DNA of 64,000 nt from Chloroflexota bacterium (GCA_963170165.1 CAUJGQ010000037.1:1-64000); one strand, 5' to 3'; counted from the stretch's first letter, positions 7,512 through 16,754 are shown. Notes: generated by a model from the sequence alone, not told the origin. Numbers and translations are program-made.

Positions 7512-8921
7512 TTACGCCCGCCGCGGCGGGTCATCGGCTGCGGTGCTGGCAGGCCGTACCGTCAGCCGTTCCAGCGCCGCTGCCGCGGCCAGCAGCGCCG
7601 ACATGCCGCCGATCACGGCAGCGTAGTACGGATAGTAGAAGTGGTTGGCGGAGGGCATCTCGCCGGTCTGGCTGATGAGCGAGCACAGCGTCGCCATCGC
7701 GATCGCCACATGCACCGGCGCACGCCAGCGAATCACACCGGCAATGGCGGCGTGCCCCAGCAGCAGCAGCACCACGCTCAGCAGAACGGTCCCCACCACG
7801 CCCGAGCGGTACAGCAGATCGACCGGGCCGAACTCCAGAAAGAGCGTGTTCAGCTCAGAGCGGGAGCCAGTGTAGCCGTAGCCGAACAGCAGATCCATGC
7901 CCTCTGGCTCCTGTTCCCAGTAGCGCTCGGCCTGGACGAGCCGGCCCTGCCAGGTGCCCTCGCGCAGGCGATAGTCCTGCAGACCGGAAGTGGTGCGGCC
8001 GACGATGATCTCGTCCAGCCCGCCTAGCCCAAGCACCGGGATGAGAAACAGCAACGATCCGATCAGCGCGGATGACACCACCGCCAGCCGGAGGCTCATT
8101 TGCCGGGCGCCGGCCATCAGCACCAGGAACACGACCGCTGCCAGGGCCACGCCGAAATACGCGCCACGTGCCATGTTGAGGATGAATGCCATCGAGAAGA
8201 AGGCCGCCGCCGCGATGGCGGGCAGCGACGGCCTGCGGGCGATCATGGCCGACAGGAAGAAGAACCACCAGATAGCGGAAAAGTAGATCGGGAAGTTCGA
8301 GCGGTGGAAGATGCCGTACTTGACGATGATCTGGGGGCCAGGTGGCACGAGCATCCGGCTGATGAAGTTGTCGCCGAACAACAGCACATCGCCACGCAAT
8401 GACTGCAGAATAATGATGGCGGTGCCGGCTGCGGTGATGATGAACCACACGCGCAGCAACATCTTCAGGTCGCCAGGTGTGGCAACAAAGGCCGCAACGG
8501 CGAAAAACAGCGCGAAGTACGGCCACACGCGTGCCAGCGTTTGCAGGTTGCCAAAGTCCCCCAGGGTCTCGCGGAAGTCGCGGATGATCATCATCACCGC
8601 CAGCACCGCGAACAGGGCCAAGGCTACCAGCACCGTCCGCGTCCCCCCGCGGGTGATCAGGGGACGGCGGTCGCCCCCGTTGAACTGGAGCAGCGCCAGC
8701 GCCGCCCCGGCCACGAACACCATGTCGTTGCCGTAGACCTTGACGGGACCGGCTTCAGCTTCAATGACGGCGTTGAAGTCAAACAAGCCGGCGCCAACGG
8801 AGAGCAGCAGACCGACGATCAGCCAGTGCCAGGCCGGTGCATTCACCACCTCCGCCTGGGCACGTGGCTCGTGCAGCGGCCAGCGGTACCCGCGCCAGAC
8901 CGGCGAACTAGGGGCGGTCAC
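7512..8921 (-). CDS. O-antigen ligase / Wzy-type polysaccharide polymerase
   Basis: A 469-residue polytopic membrane protein with many hydrophobic segments and a large extracytoplasmic loop (roughly residues 310-360, GRTTSGLQDYRLREGTWQGR region) as in the O-antigen ligase/Wzy superfamily. It would polymerise or transfer undecaprenyl-linked glycan units outside the membrane. GTG at 8921 is chosen because it overlaps the upstream flippase stop (GTGA) and has GGAG eight bases before; a longer frame to 9038 would run inside the flippase gene. The adjacent flippase supports a Wzx/Wzy pathway. Superfamily members differ in acceptor, so ligase versus polymerase cannot be decided here. Confidence 0.82.
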   Translation of the reverse strand: MTAPSSPVWRGYRWPLHEPRAQAEVVNAPAWHWLIVGLLLSVGAGLFDFNAVIEAEAGPVKVYGNDMVFVAGAALALLQFNGGDRRPLITRGGTRTVLVALALFAVLAVMMIIRDFRETLGDFGNLQTLARVWPYFALFFAVAAFVATPGDLKMLLRVWFIITAAGTAIIILQSLRGDVLLFGDNFISRMLVPPGPQIIVKYGIFHRSNFPIYFSAIWWFFFLSAMIARRPSLPAIAAAAFFSMAFILNMARGAYFGVALAAVVFLVLMAGARQMSLRLAVVSSALIGSLLFLIPVLGLGGLDEIIVGRTTSGLQDYRLREGTWQGRLVQAERYWEQEPEGMDLLFGYGYTGSRSELNTLFLEFGPVDLLYRSGVVGTVLLSVVLLLLGHAAIAGVIRWRAPVHVAIAMATLCSLISQTGEMPSANHFYYPYYAAVIGGMSALLAAAAALERLTVRPASTAADDPPRRA

Positions 8922-10384
8922 GGTTGGGACTCCTGCCCGGCGGGCAGCCAAGCGCCCCGCAGCAGCCGCAGCTCGCTCCGAAACCACGGCGCCAGGGCAA
9001 CGATCAGTGCCGCCGCTACCGCTCCTCGCAGCCACCATGCGCCCTCAACCGGGATCAGCCGGGCGGCAGCGGCGATCGCCAGGATCGTCACCATCTGCCG
9101 GAGCACCGGCCGTGCCCGGCCGGCGTGCAGCCGTTTCATGAGCACCCAGATGTTGAGCATGGCATTGACAGCGTAGCTACCCAGCAGGCAGGCGCTCAAC
9201 ACGACCGCTCCGTGCCCGGCGCCGGCCAGTACGAACCCCAGTGCTACCACCGCGCCGGCCGTGGATAGCCATGCCAGCGTGCGCTGTTCCTCCCTGGCCG
9301 AGGTGGCGATGCCCAACACGATCATCACCGCATACAGGTACATGGTCCATACCTGGTTAATGAAGGCCGGCACTGCAGGGCGGTACGCCTCGCCCAGCAC
9401 TAACACGATCGCCTCTGGCGCAGCGGCGGTCAGTACAATCCCCAGCACCCCGCCGAACACGCTGACCAGCGACAGAATATCATTCACTCCGCGGCGGTAA
9501 TCCTGCTCAGACCGGCTGCGGGTGGCGACCAAGTGCGGCAGCATCGCTCGGGCTAGCCCTGCAAGGACCAACAGCATCGGTGCGACGAGCCGGTTGCCGG
9601 CGTTGTACAGCCCCACCTCCACGCTGCCGGACCACGCTGCCAGCAGCAGCACGGGCGCTTGGGTGGACATCTGCCCCACCGCGCCGGTCCAGAAGAACGG
9701 CCACGAGCGGCTGAGCAACGCGCGCGCCCGGAATGGTGGGGCATCTGGCGCCGGCCGGAAGTAGCCATCGCGCCAGAGTAGCGCATAGAACAGCAGCGCA
9801 TGCGCTACCTGGAGGGCGGCGTAATACGCCAGGATGCTGGTAACGGTTAGCCGGGCCTCTGGGATGGCGTAAAGTCCTGCTACCCACACCACAGCGTGAC
9901 CCAGCGTCAGCGCCGAGGCGTACCGCATCACCTGCCGCCCAAATGCCAGCGACTCTGCCAGGTCAACCACGCCGGCCGCCACCAGCAGCACCAGCGTCAA
10001 TGTGATCAGGGTGAGGCTGGCTTCCCCGCGCGCATACGCGTAATACAGCAAGACCAGCGCCATCGCCATTGGGACGGTGATGGCGCGGATGCGCAGCGCC
10101 GGCAGGAACACCGCCCGGGTTGCCTCAGGGCGCTTGGCCACCTGGGTGACCAGCACCGGCGCCAGCCCCAGCGCCGCCAGCAGCCCCGCCAGCCCGGCGG
10201 TCGACAGGGCCAGCGTGTAGACGCCGTATCCCTCCGGCGCGAGGTGGCGGGCCACCCGGAACATGGAGAGAAAGCTCAGCGCCTGGCTGGCCATATCTGC
10301 ACCAAGCAGGGCCAGCCAGTTGCGCAGGAAGGTGCTACGGATCAGACCGTGGGGACGGTAGCGGTGGAGGGTCCGGCCCGTCAT
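8918..10384 (-). CDS. Wzx-like polysaccharide flippase
   Basis: A 488-residue membrane protein of the MOP/PST oligosaccharide flippase superfamily with about a dozen hydrophobic segments, the usual size. The N-terminus (LRNWLALLGADMASQALSFLSM) and the mid-protein LYNAGNRLVAPMLLVLAGLARAMLP segment are typical. It would move undecaprenyl-linked repeat units to the outer face. It is translationally coupled by a GTGA overlap to the Wzy-like gene downstream and diverges from the secreted hydrolase gene at 10559. Confidence 0.88.
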   Translation of the reverse strand: MTGRTLHRYRPHGLIRSTFLRNWLALLGADMASQALSFLSMFRVARHLAPEGYGVYTLALSTAGLAGLLAALGLAPVLVTQVAKRPEATRAVFLPALRIRAITVPMAMALVLLYYAYARGEASLTLITLTLVLLVAAGVVDLAESLAFGRQVMRYASALTLGHAVVWVAGLYAIPEARLTVTSILAYYAALQVAHALLFYALLWRDGYFRPAPDAPPFRARALLSRSWPFFWTGAVGQMSTQAPVLLLAAWSGSVEVGLYNAGNRLVAPMLLVLAGLARAMLPHLVATRSRSEQDYRRGVNDILSLVSVFGGVLGIVLTAAAPEAIVLVLGEAYRPAVPAFINQVWTMYLYAVMIVLGIATSAREEQRTLAWLSTAGAVVALGFVLAGAGHGAVVLSACLLGSYAVNAMLNIWVLMKRLHAGRARPVLRQMVTILAIAAAARLIPVEGAWWLRGAVAAALIVALAPWFRSELRLLRGAWLPAGQESQP

Positions 10385-10493
10385 AGCGCGGGCCTTAGCA
10401 CATGCCCCACGGGAAGGCGCGCGGGGGCGGCTTGGGGTCGCGGTACGCCGGAGAGTGAAGGCGCGGATCGCGGCTGTGCCACGGTCGGCGCTG

Positions 10494-10521
10494 TTGCGCC
10501 GGCGCGCGCGCTCGATATTCT
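10494..10521 (+). promoter_or_regulatory. Candidate promoter of the secreted hydrolase gene
   Basis: TTGCGC at 10494-10499, 16-bp spacer, TATTCT at 10516-10521; each box matches consensus at four of six bases. It lies in the divergent gap, about 30 bp upstream of the ribosome binding site. Confidence 0.3.
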
Positions 10522-10558
10522 CAGAGGGGGAGCAACGGAACGGTCACTGGAGGTCATA

Positions 10559-11593
10559 ATGCCTATGCTAGCGCCCCCCGCCCGGGGCCGCCCCGCCGCG
10601 CTGGCGGCCGTCATGCTGATCGTTGTCCTGAGTGCCGGCGGCGCCTGGCGCCTGGCGCAGCCGGCTGCCGCCCAGCCACCCGACCGCGCCGGCCGCTTCG
10701 GCTTCGTGCTGGGCGCCGGCGCGCCGGAGCAGGCGCAGGCGTTGGGCCTACCCTGGCATCTTACCTGCTGCGATCCAGGCTACACGCCACCGGCCGGTAC
10801 CTTTGCCCCGCGATTCCTGCCCATCGCCCCGCCGCTGGACGGGGATACCCTGACCGAGGTGGTCACCGGCGCGCCGCGCGGCACGGTGTGGATGATTGGC
10901 AACGAGCCCAACGTCGAGGACAGCAGTCCGCCGGGCTACGGCAACCTCTCTGGCGATGGCTATGCCCAAACGCTGCACTACTATGACCGTATCATCCGCC
11001 GTATAGACTCCACGGCCAAGCTGGCCGGGCCGAACATCCTCAACTGGGACACCACCTGTAACGGTTGCCCCGGCTACCCGCAGGGGCGCGCCTGGACAGA
11101 GGCGATGCGCCGTGCCTATCTCGCCCGCTATGGGGGCGAGCCGCCGCTCGACATCTGGACCCTGCATGTGTACGAGCTGGACTGGACGAACTTCCCCAAC
11201 GGCAACGCCGGACTGAACATCGGCGAGATTGAAGCGATGCGCGCCTGGCTGGATCAGGGTCCTGGTCAGCGCGGCAAGCCGCTGTGGCTGACGGAGGTTG
11301 GCATCCACTGGGGCTACCCCGGGATGCGCTTTGGCGAGGATGGCCGGATCGAGCCGGTGGGTGACTATGCCTACGAGCATGTCGAGCGGTACATGCGCGA
11401 CGTGTTCGGCTGGCTTGATGCCAATGCCGGCCGGCTCAACATCGAGCGGTGGTTTATCTGGGCGGCGGCGATTGCCGTCCCCGAGGGTTTCGCCACCGCG
11501 TATGGCGGCATCCAGCTCTTTGACGGCGCCGGGCCGGACGCCGCGCTGACGCGGTTAGGCCGGTTGTACCTGCAACTGGCGGGACTGCGGTAG
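10559..11593 (+). CDS. Secreted clan GH-A type glycoside hydrolase
   Basis: A 344-residue exported protein. A hydrophobic signal/anchor lies at about residues 13-30, with AQPAAAQ as a possible cleavage region. The TIM-barrel signature is visible: an acid/base Glu116 in WMIGNEPNVE at the end of one strand and a candidate nucleophile Glu246 in PLWLTEVGIHWGY, the spacing expected for clan GH-A (GH5/GH39-like). It would act outside the cell on glycans, possibly trimming the polymer made by the neighbouring genes. Start ATG 10559 is supported by GGAGG five bases upstream; the long in-frame upstream extension is antisense to the flippase and rejected. The exact GH family is not resolved. Confidence 0.78.
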   Translation: MPMLAPPARGRPAALAAVMLIVVLSAGGAWRLAQPAAAQPPDRAGRFGFVLGAGAPEQAQALGLPWHLTCCDPGYTPPAGTFAPRFLPIAPPLDGDTLTEVVTGAPRGTVWMIGNEPNVEDSSPPGYGNLSGDGYAQTLHYYDRIIRRIDSTAKLAGPNILNWDTTCNGCPGYPQGRAWTEAMRRAYLARYGGEPPLDIWTLHVYELDWTNFPNGNAGLNIGEIEAMRAWLDQGPGQRGKPLWLTEVGIHWGYPGMRFGEDGRIEPVGDYAYEHVERYMRDVFGWLDANAGRLNIERWFIWAAAIAVPEGFATAYGGIQLFDGAGPDAALTRLGRLYLQLAGLR

Positions 11594-11618
11594 CCTGGCC
11601 GCCGTGGCCCGGCGGATG

Positions 11619-12230
11619 TTAGCCGCATGTGTCGGGCCGCTGTCCGTTACGGTGTGTGGCGGCTGTGATACCCGCCCGCACTGACTCGGCGATGGCGTGG
11701 TTCAGCATCAGGTGGATGTCTTCTACCGGGCCGTATTCGTTGCTGTCCGCCACCACGGCCACGTCGGCCATGTCCGCCAACCTTCCCCCGCCGAACCCAC
11801 TCAGGCCGATGACGGTCATGGCGCGGGCGTGTGCTTCGTCCACCGCCGCCAGCACGTTGGGAGAATTGCCGCTGGCTGAGATCGCCACCAGCACATCGCC
11901 CGTGCGGGCAAGGTTGCGTAGCTGTTCGGCGAAGACACGGTCATAACCCAGGTCGTTACCCCAGGCAGTAAGCAGCGGCACGCTGTCTGTCAGCGCGATG
12001 GTGCGCAGGCCGGTGATGGGGCCGACCGGCGCGCCCTTGGCCAGGTCGGCGGCCATATGGCTGGCGGTGGCGGCGCTGCCGCCGTTACCGCAGACAAACA
12101 CCGTGGCATCCCGCTGGCGTGCCGCAATCAGCAGTTCCACGATGCGCGCAATCGACCGTGTATCGAGCGCAGTGGCGGCAGCCTGCACCCGGTCGAGGTA
12201 GGACTGAAGGCGGTTGCGGATGTCGTTCAT
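11619..12230 (-). CDS. gmhA: Sedoheptulose-7-phosphate isomerase (phosphoheptose isomerase, SIS domain)
   Basis: A 203-residue single-SIS-domain enzyme converting sedoheptulose 7-phosphate to D-glycero-D-manno-heptose 7-phosphate. Diagnostic stretches are VFVCGNGGSAATASHMAADL, the SIS core ISASGNSPNVLAAVDEA, and EYGPVEDIHLMLNHAI with the active-site Glu/His. ATG 12230 is used because it overlaps the upstream stop as ATGA, with GGAAG eight bases before. It is the third gene of a coupled chain (heptose kinase, sugar-transferase-like protein, isomerase), so the product is probably a heptose for exopolysaccharide or a glycoprotein glycan. Confidence 0.92.
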   Translation of the reverse strand: MNDIRNRLQSYLDRVQAAATALDTRSIARIVELLIAARQRDATVFVCGNGGSAATASHMAADLAKGAPVGPITGLRTIALTDSVPLLTAWGNDLGYDRVFAEQLRNLARTGDVLVAISASGNSPNVLAAVDEAHARAMTVIGLSGFGGGRLADMADVAVVADSNEYGPVEDIHLMLNHAIAESVRAGITAATHRNGQRPDTCG

Positions 12231-13630
12231 CGGTATGCTTCCGGCGCTGGGGCCTCGGACGCCGGCCACGGCGCGGTGAATTCGGTTTCGGCGGCAGGGA
12301 GCGGTGGGTGTGCCTTTTGCGGTCGCAGCAGCACGAGGATGCGCTGAAAAACAATCTGGATGTCGCGCCAGATGCTGTAGTTGCGAATGTAGTTTAGTTC
12401 CAGGGCGAGCGCCGTCTCCTCCGGCAGCGGCACGCCGAAGATTGATGCCGGGCCGGTGAGTCCCGGCTTGATGGACCGCAGCACCACGTGGCCCGCACCG
12501 CTTTGATCGTCCATGGCGACCAGCCGCGGACCGATCAGCGCCACCTTACCGCGCAACACGCCGATCAGCGCGGGGCTCTTCTCCACAAGCTGCCGCAGAC
12601 GTGCGGTTTCGGGCGCGAGCGGGCAGAAGCACGGCAACGTCACCACACGCCCGCGCAGGCCGCGATAGCGTCCACGTACCAGCATGCGCTGACGGCGGAT
12701 GGAACGCCCCAGCGCCTCAGCCGCCATCAGCGGGGCGAGGGCAAAGAGCAGCAGGACCGTTACCGACAGTTCGAATCCGGTCTTGAGCATCCGGTCGAGC
12801 CCGGCGATGCGCGAGCGGTCCAGCGAGATCACCGGCACATGCGCCCGGTGGGTGACGCTCATGCCGGCGGTCAGCAGGTCAATGAAGGTTGGCGCCAGCC
12901 GAACTGCCGGCCCGGGGGCGCCCGCCGCCAGCGCCCGCATCAGGTCGTGCAGGCTTTCCCAGGTGAGGGCATGCTGCACCACGATTGCCTCATCAGCAGG
13001 CAGGGTGGCCAGGATATCCGGCGCCCCCAGCACCGGCCAGCGATCACCGATGATGGCGCCGGCCGGCAGATAGTCATCCAAAAAGCCGGCCACGCTCACA
13101 CCATAGCCACGCGGATCATCGATTTGCTGGGCAATCGCCAGCCCCTGGGCATTGGCGCCAATGATCACGGTGCGCGAGACGAAGAAGCCCCGCCGCCGCA
13201 GCGTGTATGCCAGCCGCCGCATCGCAAACCGGCCGGCTCCCGTGGTGGCAATCGCCAGTGGCCAAGATGCGACCAGCCAGCCGCGTGACACCGCGGGCGC
13301 ACCGGCGCTCAAGAAGCTGAGCAGCGCCACGGCGGCGAAACCGAACGTGCCGGCCGTCACCAGCCGGGCGTATTCCTGGGGACCGCCCAGTAGGGTATCG
13401 CGGCGGTACAGGTCACAGGCGCTGAGGATGGCGATCCACACCGGCAGCGCCAGCGCCACCACCACGACGTAACCCCGGCGGTTGACGGCGACTTCTTGCA
13501 GCGCCAGCCACTCCAGCTCGTACCGCACGACGTAGGCCAGCACGTACGCGGCCAGCACGGCTACTGCGTCGACCAGCACCAGGGTGAGGACAAATGCCCG
13601 CCACTCGCCGCGGCTACTGGGACGTGTCAC
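12227..13630 (-). CDS. Sugar-transferase-like membrane protein (polyprenyl-P phosphoglycosyltransferase fold) with key residues replaced
   Basis: A 467-residue homologue of WcaJ/PssY-type enzymes that normally attach the first sugar-phosphate to undecaprenyl phosphate. Visible parts are an N-terminal membrane block with about four segments, a Rossmann-like region (VIIGANAQGLAIAQQI), one more hydrophobic segment near 285-305, and a C-terminal domain with GKVALIGPR, KPGLTGPASIFGV and YIRNYSIWRDIQIV. Aligned by eye to the family, KFRTM reads CFCPL (about 333-337) and the catalytic Asp-Glu of the LDELPQL block reads Glu350-Lys351. The initiating activity is therefore doubtful. It overlaps both neighbours by four bases, arguing that it is expressed and not decayed. 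Confidence 0.8.
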   Translation of the reverse strand: MTRPSSRGEWRAFVLTLVLVDAVAVLAAYVLAYVVRYELEWLALQEVAVNRRGYVVVVALALPVWIAILSACDLYRRDTLLGGPQEYARLVTAGTFGFAAVALLSFLSAGAPAVSRGWLVASWPLAIATTGAGRFAMRRLAYTLRRRGFFVSRTVIIGANAQGLAIAQQIDDPRGYGVSVAGFLDDYLPAGAIIGDRWPVLGAPDILATLPADEAIVVQHALTWESLHDLMRALAAGAPGPAVRLAPTFIDLLTAGMSVTHRAHVPVISLDRSRIAGLDRMLKTGFELSVTVLLLFALAPLMAAEALGRSIRRQRMLVRGRYRGLRGRVVTLPCFCPLAPETARLRQLVEKSPALIGVLRGKVALIGPRLVAMDDQSGAGHVVLRSIKPGLTGPASIFGVPLPEETALALELNYIRNYSIWRDIQIVFQRILVLLRPQKAHPPLPAAETEFTAPWPASEAPAPEAYR

Positions 13631-14709
13631 GATACCTTCCTCGGCAAGGAGGGCGGCGCCTCGTGGTGGCGGGGAGTCGACAGGGCAGGTCCGGAGAGGT
13701 TGTTGACCAGCACCCTTGCGCCGCCGCTCTCAAAGCGGAAGTCCATGCGATATAGCCCTTCGGCCTCCAGCGCTGCGCTCACCCGTGGCTGCTTGGTCTC
13801 AGCGCAGTACAGCATCAGAAAGCCACCGCCGCCGGCGCCGGTGATCTTGCCGCCAGCGGCGCCATGCTGGCGGGCCACCGTGTACAGCCGGTCGATCCGG
13901 TCACTGGTGACGCCTTTGGCCAGGCGTCGCTTCTCCTGCCACGAGGCGTGCAGCAGTTCGCCCAGGCGGTCGATATCGCCCCGTTCCAGCGCCGCGCGGG
14001 TCACGTCCGCGTGTGCGCGGATCCGGTCCAGCCGGGCGAGCGTTTCGGGGTCGTGCGTGGTGGCGTGGCGCTGTTCGCTGAGGATCGTGGCGGCATTGCG
14101 CGAGGAACCGGTGAAGAACAGCAGCAGCCGTGCCTCCAGTGCCGCGCGTGTGTCGGAGGTCACGGCCAGCGGCTCGACGCTGACACCGTCCGGGGTGAAG
14201 CTGATGGCGTTGAGCCCGCCGAACGCCGCCGCGAACTGGTCCTGTTTGCCGATGGGCGCACCCAGTTGGTTGATTTCGATGTCACAGGCGCATTCCGCGA
14301 TGGTGGCCTTGCCCAGCAGCCGGCCGGACAGTGTGGAAATGGCCTTGATCAGTGCCACCGCCACCGCGCTGGAGGAGCCCAGGCCGGTACCCGGCGGGAT
14401 CTCGGAGGCAAGGAACAGGTGATAGCCGTGGTTCACGCCGAAGTGGCGCAGCACGGCCCGCGGCAACGCGAGATCACCATCCCAGATCGGCCGGTCATCA
14501 CCGGCGTGGCTGCCACGATGACGAAAGAACGCCCGGAAGTCCGATGACGCGATCTGGATGTCAGGTTCTTGGGTGGGGGAAATGTGAACGTAGAAGTACT
14601 TGTCGAGGGTGGCGCTGACCACCATACCGGGGCGGCGGCTGTAGTAGGCTTCGAGGTCGGTTCCACCACCTGCGAGGCTCAGCCGCACCGGCGCTCGCGC
14701 AATTAGCAC
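13627..14709 (-). CDS. hddA: D-glycero-alpha-D-manno-heptose 7-phosphate kinase (GHMP family)
   Basis: A 360-residue GHMP kinase. The N-terminus RAPVRLSLAGGGTDLEAYY is the HddA-type substrate motif and IPPGTGLGSSSAVAVAL is the ATP-binding loop; GGKITGAGGGGFLMLYC is the C-terminal GHMP motif. It would phosphorylate heptose 7-phosphate at C1, following GmhA. A GTG start at 14709 is used, with AGGTGA about seven bases upstream. It is followed by a four-base overlap with the sugar-transferase-like gene. The GmhB phosphatase and the nucleotidyltransferase that complete GDP-heptose synthesis are not in the window. Confidence 0.9.
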   Translation of the reverse strand: MLIARAPVRLSLAGGGTDLEAYYSRRPGMVVSATLDKYFYVHISPTQEPDIQIASSDFRAFFRHRGSHAGDDRPIWDGDLALPRAVLRHFGVNHGYHLFLASEIPPGTGLGSSSAVAVALIKAISTLSGRLLGKATIAECACDIEINQLGAPIGKQDQFAAAFGGLNAISFTPDGVSVEPLAVTSDTRAALEARLLLFFTGSSRNAATILSEQRHATTHDPETLARLDRIRAHADVTRAALERGDIDRLGELLHASWQEKRRLAKGVTSDRIDRLYTVARQHGAAGGKITGAGGGGFLMLYCAETKQPRVSAALEAEGLYRMDFRFESGGARVLVNNLSGPALSTPRHHEAPPSLPRKVS

Positions 14710-14818
14710 CGTGCATCACCTGCGTTGTCATTGGTCTCGCGTGTACGGTACCAGCCGCCTGACCGGGCAGTCCCGCACCCACGGTGAACACCTGGTGTCA
14801 AATGCGACCATCCCGATT

Positions 14819-16552
14819 TTATCGTTGTCGCTCGGGGTAGTCAGGACGGTCGATGAGTGAGGCGGCACGGGTTGGCAGGCTCGCATCCGGCCGTTGCCCG
14901 CGGCGCGTGCGCTTGCTGTCAGGACCGGTGGCGGCAGGAGGGGGTGCGCTGCCGCTGTCGTCATGACCATAGTACCGGTAGCTGTAGTAGTAGTAATAGC
15001 TGCCATCGCCGCGACGCGCCTTGAGCTTGTTGAGCACCACGCCCCACAGCGTGGCCTGTGCCCGGCCCAGCACTTCGACGGCATGGGTGAGCACGGCTTT
15101 GCGGGTGCGTCCCGAGTCGATCACCAGCACGACGCCGTCGAGCTTGGCGGCCAGCGCCGATGAGTCGGCCACGCCGAGCAGGGGTGGGCTGTCGAACAGC
15201 ACGATATCGGCGTGCTCGCGCAGCAGCCCAAGGATGTGCTCCATCCGCGCTGACGACAGCAACTCGGCCGGGTTGGGCGGCAATGGGCCGCTGGGCAGCA
15301 CGAGCAGGTTATCCAGCGGCGTCATCCGCAGAAAGCCATCGATTGCCGGGTCATCCATCACAAACAACGTCGACAGTCCGGCGGTATTGGGCAGATCAAA
15401 CAGCCGGTGCTGGGTGGGGCGGCGCATGTCGGCATCGACCAGGATTACCCGCTGCCCGGTTTGGGCGAGCACCAGCGCGAGATTGGCCGTGGTGGTGCTC
15501 TTGCCCTCGCCGGGCAGCGCGCTGGTGACGAGCATTGTCTTGTTCGGCCGGCCGCTGCGTGAAAACTCGAGGTTGGTGCGCACCATGCGATAGGCTTCCG
15601 CGATCGTGGAACGGCCGTCCATGTTCGTCAACAGCCGCGGGACAATGCCACGGCGCCCGCGGCGTGTCCCCCGGCCGCCAAAGGCGGATATCGCCCCGAG
15701 CGTCGAGGCGCCGACGGCACGGTTGACTTCGTCGGCAGACTTGACGGTGTCATCCAGGTACTCGATCACCGCGATGATGCCACCGGCCAGCGCCAGCCCG
15801 AGAAGCGCGCCCAGAATCGTGTTCAGCGTGACCCGCGGGCTCACCGGCTCCACCGGCGGAGTGGCCGGATCCGCGAGCGTGACGCTGTTGATTGAGCGGG
15901 CCAGCTCGACGCGCAGGTCTTGAAGGCGCCGCTGCAGCGTGGCCTGGTTCTGCCGGAGTGCATCGACCTCAACCTGCACCTGCTGCTGTTGCTGGCGGCG
16001 CTGATCATCAGGCACCCCGAGCTGCGGTGTTGCCAGCCGGCTGACCGCGGCGCTCTTTTCGTCGATGCTTTTCTGCACCGCCGCTATCTGCTTTTCCAGG
16101 TCTTCTTCGGCGTTGGTCTGCTGGCCGAGCTGGGCCTGACGGATCTGGTTGGAGAATACCGTCGCCGTTTCGTTGGCGATGCGGGCGGCCAGCTCCGGGC
16201 TGGTATTGCGCACGGTGATGTCGATCAGGTTGGTGTCGCGCCGCACCCGGGCACTGACAAGCTGTCCCAACTCAGCCGGCGCCACACCCGTGTTCTGCCC
16301 AACCTGAGCGAGCACAGGGCCGGAGAGAATCAGCTGCGCGTAGGTCTTGGAGATCTGCTGGTTGGCCAGCACATCCTGATAGCTTGGTCCGGTGGCGGCC
16401 TGTGCTTGGTTGACCAGAATGGTCGAGCGGGCTTCATAAACGGGGGTCTTGCGCGAGAAGACGAGATATGCGGCTGTCGCGGCCAGCACCGTTCCGAGTA
16501 CGAGTAGCCATGACCACCGCCAGATAATCGCGGCGTAGCGTCGAAGTTCCAT
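14819..16552 (-). CDS. Wzc/CpsD-type polysaccharide co-polymerase and tyrosine autokinase
   Basis: A 577-residue fusion of a chain-length determinant (Wzz) domain and a BY-kinase. The first segment (about 11-32) and a second (about 243-263) are transmembrane and flank an extracytoplasmic region with a Gln-rich coiled coil (145-220). The cytoplasmic kinase has Walker A ALPGEGKST (345-353), Walker A' VILVDADMRRP (369-379) and Walker B VLFDSPP. The C-terminal tyrosine cluster has eight Tyr in ten residues (519-528), followed by a basic tail of about 49 residues. ATG 16552 matches the family N-terminus (MELRRYAAIIWRW); a GTG at 16633 would add 27 residues. It controls polymer length with the Wzx/Wzy pair. 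Confidence 0.92.
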   Translation of the reverse strand: MELRRYAAIIWRWSWLLVLGTVLAATAAYLVFSRKTPVYEARSTILVNQAQAATGPSYQDVLANQQISKTYAQLILSGPVLAQVGQNTGVAPAELGQLVSARVRRDTNLIDITVRNTSPELAARIANETATVFSNQIRQAQLGQQTNAEEDLEKQIAAVQKSIDEKSAAVSRLATPQLGVPDDQRRQQQQQVQVEVDALRQNQATLQRRLQDLRVELARSINSVTLADPATPPVEPVSPRVTLNTILGALLGLALAGGIIAVIEYLDDTVKSADEVNRAVGASTLGAISAFGGRGTRRGRRGIVPRLLTNMDGRSTIAEAYRMVRTNLEFSRSGRPNKTMLVTSALPGEGKSTTTANLALVLAQTGQRVILVDADMRRPTQHRLFDLPNTAGLSTLFVMDDPAIDGFLRMTPLDNLLVLPSGPLPPNPAELLSSARMEHILGLLREHADIVLFDSPPLLGVADSSALAAKLDGVVLVIDSGRTRKAVLTHAVEVLGRAQATLWGVVLNKLKARRGDGSYYYYYSYRYYGHDDSGSAPPPAATGPDSKRTRRGQRPDASLPTRAASLIDRPDYPERQR

Positions 16553-16754
16553 CGCGCACCGGTGTGGGCCGCCGGCCCGCCGGGGGTACCATTCGGGGGA
16601 ATGTAGGACATCAGGACCGCACAGGACGGTCACTGTCTTCCATAGTCACATGGCAAGCACGAGCCGGTCAATTCATTGCCGGTGGCTGTACGACGAATAC
16701 CGATCAAGTGTGACGAGGTCGTGACTGCTGCGCGATGCTGAGGCATCCAGCGAG

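Noticed and set aside
8922-9038. Longer start for the Wzy-like gene
   Set aside because: It would lie inside the flippase reading frame; GTG 8921 overlaps the flippase stop and has a GGAG.
9896-10558. Upstream extension of the secreted hydrolase frame by 221 codons
   Set aside because: It runs antisense through the flippase gene; ATG 10559 has a perfect ribosome site and begins the signal peptide.
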